DNA of 8,524 nt, taken from Pseudorhodobacter antarcticus (GTDB lineage Bacteria; Pseudomonadota; Alphaproteobacteria; Rhodobacterales; Rhodobacteraceae). A program made the translations under genes and the position numbers. Position 1 is the first letter of the stretch. Each line of letters begins with the position of its first letter. Under the pieces are notes generated by a model that searched no databases, was not told the DNA's origin, and was given only the letters and a program-made list of their open reading frames with translations. The stretch covers positions 1 through 8,524 of the forward strand of contig CAMDHB010000137.1 in NCBI GenBank assembly GCA_945897655.1. The letters are read 5' to 3'. This document shows positions 4,931 through 8,524 of this stretch, in pieces.

Positions 4931-6265
4931 ATGGTGGTTGCACCGATCCGGGTTTTGACGAAGTCGAACGCGCAATTTCAGAAGGCTGTCAAAAGGCTGC
5001 CGCTGGGGGTGTCATCGACGTTCAGGTACTGGGGCGACGACCGGACGGTTTACGTGCATCACGGCAAGGGTGGACGGACCTGGGATATCGACGGGAACAA
5101 TTATGTCGACTACCGGCTGGGGTACGGCCCAGCGATTCTGGGCTATGCCGATGACCGGGTGGATGCGGCGGCCCGTCGGGGGATGGAGGTGGGCGGGGTC
5201 TTTGCCCTGTCGACCGAGAAGGAACTGGTCGTGGCCGACCGGATTGCCAAGATGGTGCCGGCGGCGGAACTGGTGCGGTTTTCGAACTCGGGGACTGAGG
5301 CCGTGATGGCGGCGCTGCGGCTGGCGCGAGCCTATACGGGGCGGGAGAGTTATTTGCTGGTCGAAGGTGGCTATCACGGGCTGTTTGACGCGGCGATGTG
5401 GATGGCGAACCTGGAGGATTGGGACCACACGTCGAATTCGGACCCCGAGATGGTGCCCTACGGCAAAGGCATTCCGAACACGGTCAAGCAGTTGGCCCAT
5501 CTGGTTCCGATGAATGATTTTCAGCGGCTGGAGGATACGTTCAAGCGGATTGGGCATAGCCTGGCCGCGATGCTGATCGAACCCATTCAGGGCAATTGCT
5601 GCGGGATCATGGCGCAGGTTGAATATGTGCAACTGGCGCGGCGGCTGTGCGATGAATACGGCGTGTTGCTGATCATTGACGAGGTGAAAACCGGGTTCCG
5701 CGTGGGCAAGGGCGGCATTCAGGGGATCATGGGGGTCAAGCCTGACCTGACGACCTTTGCCAAGGCGGTGGCGAATGGCTATCCCATTTCGCTGGTGGCG
5801 GGGCGCGAGGAAGTGATGCGGCATTTCCGCTATGGCGGAGCGTCGCATGGCGGGACTTATACGGCGCATTCCGTCAGTCTGGCGGCGGCCGAGGAATGCC
5901 TGCGCATTCTGGACGAAACCCCGGCGCTGGAGACGCTGGCGGGGCATGGGCGCAACCTGATGGCGGGGATATCGGAGATCTTGAACGCAAGGGCGATCGT
6001 GCATTCCTATACCGGGCATCCGTCGATGTTCGGGTTGTTCTTTGCCGAAAAGGCGCCGGACAATTATCGGGACTGGAAGACGTCAGATTACACTTTCTAT
6101 GACACGATGGCATATCATCTGCATGATCTGGGGATCATCGTGGAACCTGACAGCCGCGAGCCGTGGTTCATGTGCGAGGCGCATGGGCTGGATCCCAGTT
6201 GCCTGACCGACACCTTGAAGGCGGTGGAGGTGGCGGTGGACCTGACGCTGGAACAGCTGGCATGA
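4931..6265 (+). CDS. Class III PLP-dependent aminotransferase, glutamate-1-semialdehyde aminomutase-like
   Basis: The protein has 444 residues from the ATG at 4931, normal for fold-type I class III enzymes. FSNSGTEA (117-124) binds the PLP phosphate, and YHG (148-150) stacks on the cofactor. IIDEVKTGFR (248-257) carries Asp250, which contacts the pyridine nitrogen. DLTTFAKAVANGYP (272-285) carries Lys278, the expected Schiff-base lysine. The pattern SNSGTEAVMAALRLARAYTGR and the late GHPSMFGLFF resemble glutamate-1-semialdehyde aminomutase. The segment after the lysine (GGASHGGTYTAHSVS) differs from the usual form of that enzyme, and the context is not tetrapyrrole synthesis. It probably acts on an amine or amino acid in the catabolic pathway; an amino-alcohol-phosphate lyase role is possible given the nearby kinase. 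It is the first gene of the plus-strand operon, directly behind the TetR-type operator. Its TGA overlaps the next start as ATGA. Confidence 0.9.
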   Translation: MVVAPIRVLTKSNAQFQKAVKRLPLGVSSTFRYWGDDRTVYVHHGKGGRTWDIDGNNYVDYRLGYGPAILGYADDRVDAAARRGMEVGGVFALSTEKELVVADRIAKMVPAAELVRFSNSGTEAVMAALRLARAYTGRESYLLVEGGYHGLFDAAMWMANLEDWDHTSNSDPEMVPYGKGIPNTVKQLAHLVPMNDFQRLEDTFKRIGHSLAAMLIEPIQGNCCGIMAQVEYVQLARRLCDEYGVLLIIDEVKTGFRVGKGGIQGIMGVKPDLTTFAKAVANGYPISLVAGREEVMRHFRYGGASHGGTYTAHSVSLAAAEECLRILDETPALETLAGHGRNLMAGISEILNARAIVHSYTGHPSMFGLFFAEKAPDNYRDWKTSDYTFYDTMAYHLHDLGIIVEPDSREPWFMCEAHGLDPSCLTDTLKAVEVAVDLTLEQLA

Positions 6266-7875
6266 TCTATGACGCGGTGGTCATCGGGGCTGGGCATAAC
6301 GGGCTGGTGGCGGCCTGTTATCTGGCGCGGGCGGGGCTGAAAGTTTGCGTGATTGAGAAGAACGACTGGATTGGGGGCGCGGCGGTCAGCCGGGAGCTTT
6401 ATCCGGGGTTCACCTATTCCAACTGTTCCTACGTCTCCTCGCTGTTCCGCCCCGAGATCATGCGGGATCTGGAATTGCCGAAATATGGGTTGCAAATCTT
6501 GCCCTATGAGGGGGGTGCCGTCTTTACCGAAGATGGCGGCTATCTGGGCATGTACCGCGACCATGACGCCAACCGCCGTGAATTTGCCCGCCATTCGAAG
6601 CGCGATGCCGAGGCTTATGACCGCTATTCCCGCGATATCATGCGGTTTTGCCGATTCATCCGGCCCATGCTGATGCGGACGCCGCCGGACCCATCCTCGT
6701 TCAAGGCCCGCGATTTGCAGGAAATGCTGTGGCTGGGTCGCAAGATGGGCGAGATGTCGGAGCGCCAGATGGCCGAGATGGTGCGGTTCTGGACGATGTC
6801 GATTTCCGATTTTCTGGACGAGTATTTCGAGAATCCGGTGATCAAGGCCTACCTTGCCGTGTCGGCCATCATCGGCACGGCACTGGGGCCGATGAGCCCG
6901 GGGTCGGCCTACGTGCTGCTGCATCACTATATGGGGGATGTGGATGGCAATGTGGGGGCCTGGGGCTTTGCGCGGGGCGGCATGGGGTCGATCAGCAAGG
7001 CCTTGGGCAAATCGCTTGCCGCGTTTGGCGGCGAAATCCGGGTTGGGTCGGGGGTGGAGCGGGTGCTGGTGCAGGGTGGCCGGGCGGTTGGGGTGGAACT
7101 GGCGAATGGCGATCAGGTTCGGGCACGGCGGGTGATTTCCAACATGGATGTCAAGCGGACTTTCCTGAAGCATGTGGCCGAGGACGAGTTGCCTGGCGAT
7201 TTCGTGAAACGGGTCAAGGCGTTCAAGATCAGGGGGTCGTCGGGCAAGTTGAACATCGCGCTGGATGCGGCCCCGGTGTTTCCGGCCCTGCCGGAGGGGG
7301 CGACGAACCTGCGGGGGGATCTGCATTTCACTGACAGCATCGAAAAGATGGAACGTGCCTATGATGATTGGAAGTCGGGGCATTTCAGCCGGGATCCGTT
7401 TCAGGATGTGATGATCCCCACGATGATTGACCCGACGATGACGCCGCCGGGCAAGCATTTCATGTCCTGTTTCGTGCAGTATGCTCCGCCCAAGATAGAG
7501 GGGCGGGAATGGTCGGATGCGGACAGGGATGCCTTTGGTCAGACCTGTCTGGACCAGATCGAAAAATACTCGCCCGGCTTTAAAAACAAGGTTTTGCACG
7601 TCGAAGTTCGCACGCCACGTGAGCTGGAGGCCGAGGTGGGGCTGACGGAGGGGAACATCTTTCAGGGCGAATTGACCTTTGATCAGCTGCTCTTCAACCG
7701 TCCAGTGCCGGGGTATGCACAGTACCGCAGTCCGATCAAGGATTTGTGGATGTGCGGGTCGTCCACCCATCCGGGCGGTGGGGTGATGGGGGCACCCGGG
7801 CGCAATGCGGCGGCGGAGGTTCTGCGCGAGGCCGGATTGCCCCAGACGATGAGGGATGCCTATGCCGTTTTGTGA
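6262..7875 (+). CDS. NAD(P)/FAD-dependent oxidoreductase, PYROXD2/phytoene-dehydrogenase-like
   Basis: The protein has 537 residues. DAVVIGAGHNGLVAA (4-18) is the N-terminal FAD/NAD Rossmann motif. It is followed by an acidic ribose-binding residue in VCVIEK and by IGGAAVSRELYPGF, the pattern of the COG1233 group (phytoene desaturase and human PYROXD2). Near the C-terminus CGSSTHPGGGVMGAPGRNAA (498-517) forms the second FAD-contacting segment. No signal peptide or membrane segment is seen. Family members oxidise or desaturate diverse substrates, and the PYROXD2 branch has no well-defined reaction. The start is placed at ATG 6262, where ATGA overlaps the aminotransferase stop, because homology begins at once (MIYDAVVIGAGHNG). 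A longer in-frame reading from 6163 lies inside the aminotransferase gene and adds a Gly-rich tail without family features. No carotenoid genes are present, so carotenoid synthesis is unlikely. Confidence 0.88.
   Translation: MIYDAVVIGAGHNGLVAACYLARAGLKVCVIEKNDWIGGAAVSRELYPGFTYSNCSYVSSLFRPEIMRDLELPKYGLQILPYEGGAVFTEDGGYLGMYRDHDANRREFARHSKRDAEAYDRYSRDIMRFCRFIRPMLMRTPPDPSSFKARDLQEMLWLGRKMGEMSERQMAEMVRFWTMSISDFLDEYFENPVIKAYLAVSAIIGTALGPMSPGSAYVLLHHYMGDVDGNVGAWGFARGGMGSISKALGKSLAAFGGEIRVGSGVERVLVQGGRAVGVELANGDQVRARRVISNMDVKRTFLKHVAEDELPGDFVKRVKAFKIRGSSGKLNIALDAAPVFPALPEGATNLRGDLHFTDSIEKMERAYDDWKSGHFSRDPFQDVMIPTMIDPTMTPPGKHFMSCFVQYAPPKIEGREWSDADRDAFGQTCLDQIEKYSPGFKNKVLHVEVRTPRELEAEVGLTEGNIFQGELTFDQLLFNRPVPGYAQYRSPIKDLWMCGSSTHPGGGVMGAPGRNAAAEVLREAGLPQTMRDAYAVL
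7851..7856 (+). promoter_or_regulatory. Ribosome binding site for the second FAD oxidoreductase, inside the first
   Basis: GAGGGA lies 5 bases before the ATG at 7862, inside the last codons of the upstream gene. It supports this start and a 14-base gene overlap. Confidence 0.6.
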
Positions 7876-8524
7876 TGCGATTGTCATTGGCGGAGGAACC
7901 AACGGGCTGGCCTGTGCGGCGCGGCTGGCGGCCAAAGGGCGGCGGGTTGTGGTGCTGGAGGCGTCCGATCAGCTAGGCGGCGGGTCCGGTTCGCGTGAGT
8001 TTGCGCCGGGGTTTGTGGCACCTTCGCTGGCGCACACCATGCGGGGGCTGGATGCCCGTGTAATGGCGGGGATGGATCTTGAGCGGCACGGGTTGGGGTT
8101 TCACCCTGCCCTTGCAACCGCAGTTCTGGGGGGTGAGGCGCTGGAGGTGACACGGGGTCGTACGACGGGGCCGGATGCTGCGGCCTTTGCGGCGCTGCAT
8201 GCGAAACTGTCGGAATTTGCGCGGGTATTGGCCCCGTTCCGGGCGATGACGCCGCCAAGGCTGACCGCGAAGGGCAATGAATGGGGGCGGCTGGCGCGGC
8301 ATGGGCTTGGGATCAGGGCGCTGGGCAAGGCTGATTTCCGCGAGTTTCTGAGGATGATCCTGATCAATGTGGCCGATGTGGCAGATGACGAGTTGACGGA
8401 GGATCGGCTGAAGGGGCTGCTGTGCTTTGACGCGACGCTTGGGGCCTGGGCGGGGCCACGGTCGCCCAACACGCTGATCCTGCTGCTCAATCAGCTTGCC
8501 ATGGGGGCGGATGTGCTGATGCCC
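7862..8524 (+). CDS. Second NAD(P)/FAD-dependent oxidoreductase, phytoene-dehydrogenase-like, N-terminal part, runs off right edge
   Basis: An open frame of 221 codons runs from the ATG at 7862 to the window edge. The start MPFCDAIVIGGGTNGLACAA contains the Rossmann GGGxNG motif. VVVLEASDQLGGGSGSREFAPGF follows at about residues 28-50, the same block as IGGAAVSRELYPGF in the upstream gene. The family is thus COG1233 again, and the two genes are probably ancient paralogues, though diverged: the second lacks the long tyrosine-rich stretch after this block and instead has MRGLDARVMAGMDL. The final visible part (CFDATLGAWAGPRSPNTLILLLNQL) resembles the central region of the family. The overlap of 14 bases with the gene before it shows translational coupling, so the two proteins may form one complex or act in sequence. 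The C-terminal FAD segment is not visible. Confidence 0.85.
   Translation, partial: MPFCDAIVIGGGTNGLACAARLAAKGRRVVVLEASDQLGGGSGSREFAPGFVAPSLAHTMRGLDARVMAGMDLERHGLGFHPALATAVLGGEALEVTRGRTTGPDAAAFAALHAKLSEFARVLAPFRAMTPPRLTAKGNEWGRLARHGLGIRALGKADFREFLRMILINVADVADDELTEDRLKGLLCFDATLGAWAGPRSPNTLILLLNQLAMGADVLMP

Noticed and set aside
6115..7935. Open frame of 606 codons on the minus strand
   Set aside because: It is antisense to the aminotransferase end and the first FAD oxidoreductase. Its product is His/Pro/Arg-rich and without family features, while the plus strand encodes a full PYROXD2-like enzyme.
1..8524. tRNA or rRNA genes, CRISPR arrays, insertion sequences, attachment sites
   Set aside because: I looked for cloverleaf-like segments, evenly spaced direct repeats, transposase motifs and long terminal inverted repeats and saw none. 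The inverted repeats in 592-676 lack an adjacent transposase.
6262..8524. Carotenoid biosynthesis (phytoene desaturase pair)
   Set aside because: The two FAD enzymes share the phytoene desaturase fold, but no phytoene synthase or other carotenoid gene is present, and the operon partners are amine enzymes.

Overview
The base composition (high GC, long G-rich and C-rich antisense frames), short operon spacings and gene content suggest an alphaproteobacterium, most likely of the Rhodobacteraceae (Rhodobacter/Paracoccus/roseobacter type). This is inferred from composition and protein families only; the window has no rRNA or other marker gene.

Layout. Positions 1-390 hold the N-terminal part of a minus-strand alpha/beta hydrolase (hormone-sensitive lipase type) that runs off the left edge and appears to start at a TTG codon. 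Positions 391-771 are non-coding and rich in inverted repeats. Next come three minus-strand genes, in transcription order: a BetI-like TetR regulator (4143-4790), a choline-kinase/APH-type phosphotransferase (3215-4087) and an 811-residue flavoenzyme of the dimethylglycine/sarcosine dehydrogenase type with a C-terminal GcvT folate domain (772-3207). A divergent regulatory spacer of 140 bases (4791-4930) carries a TetR-type palindrome. On the plus strand, beyond it, are a class III PLP aminotransferase (4931-6265) and two consecutive PYROXD2/phytoene-dehydrogenase-like FAD oxidoreductases (6262-7875, and 7862 to the right edge). The plus-strand genes are tightly coupled by a 4-base ATGA overlap and a 14-base overlap.

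How the genes may work together. The set reads as a regulated catabolic locus for a methylated or hydroxylated amine. The regulator resembles the choline sensor BetI. The GcvT-fused flavoenzyme would oxidise an N-methyl group and pass the one-carbon unit to tetrahydrofolate. The kinase would phosphorylate a small amino-alcohol-like substrate. The PLP enzyme would remove or move an amino group, and the two FAD enzymes would oxidise intermediates. The substrate cannot be read from the sequence. I know of no described pathway with this exact combination, so the locus is the best candidate here for an uncharacterised system. Secondary points of interest are a nested set of competing hairpins at 592-676, a perfect 18-base palindrome at 753-770 next to the flavoenzyme stop codon, and a change of strand composition inside the flavoenzyme gene.
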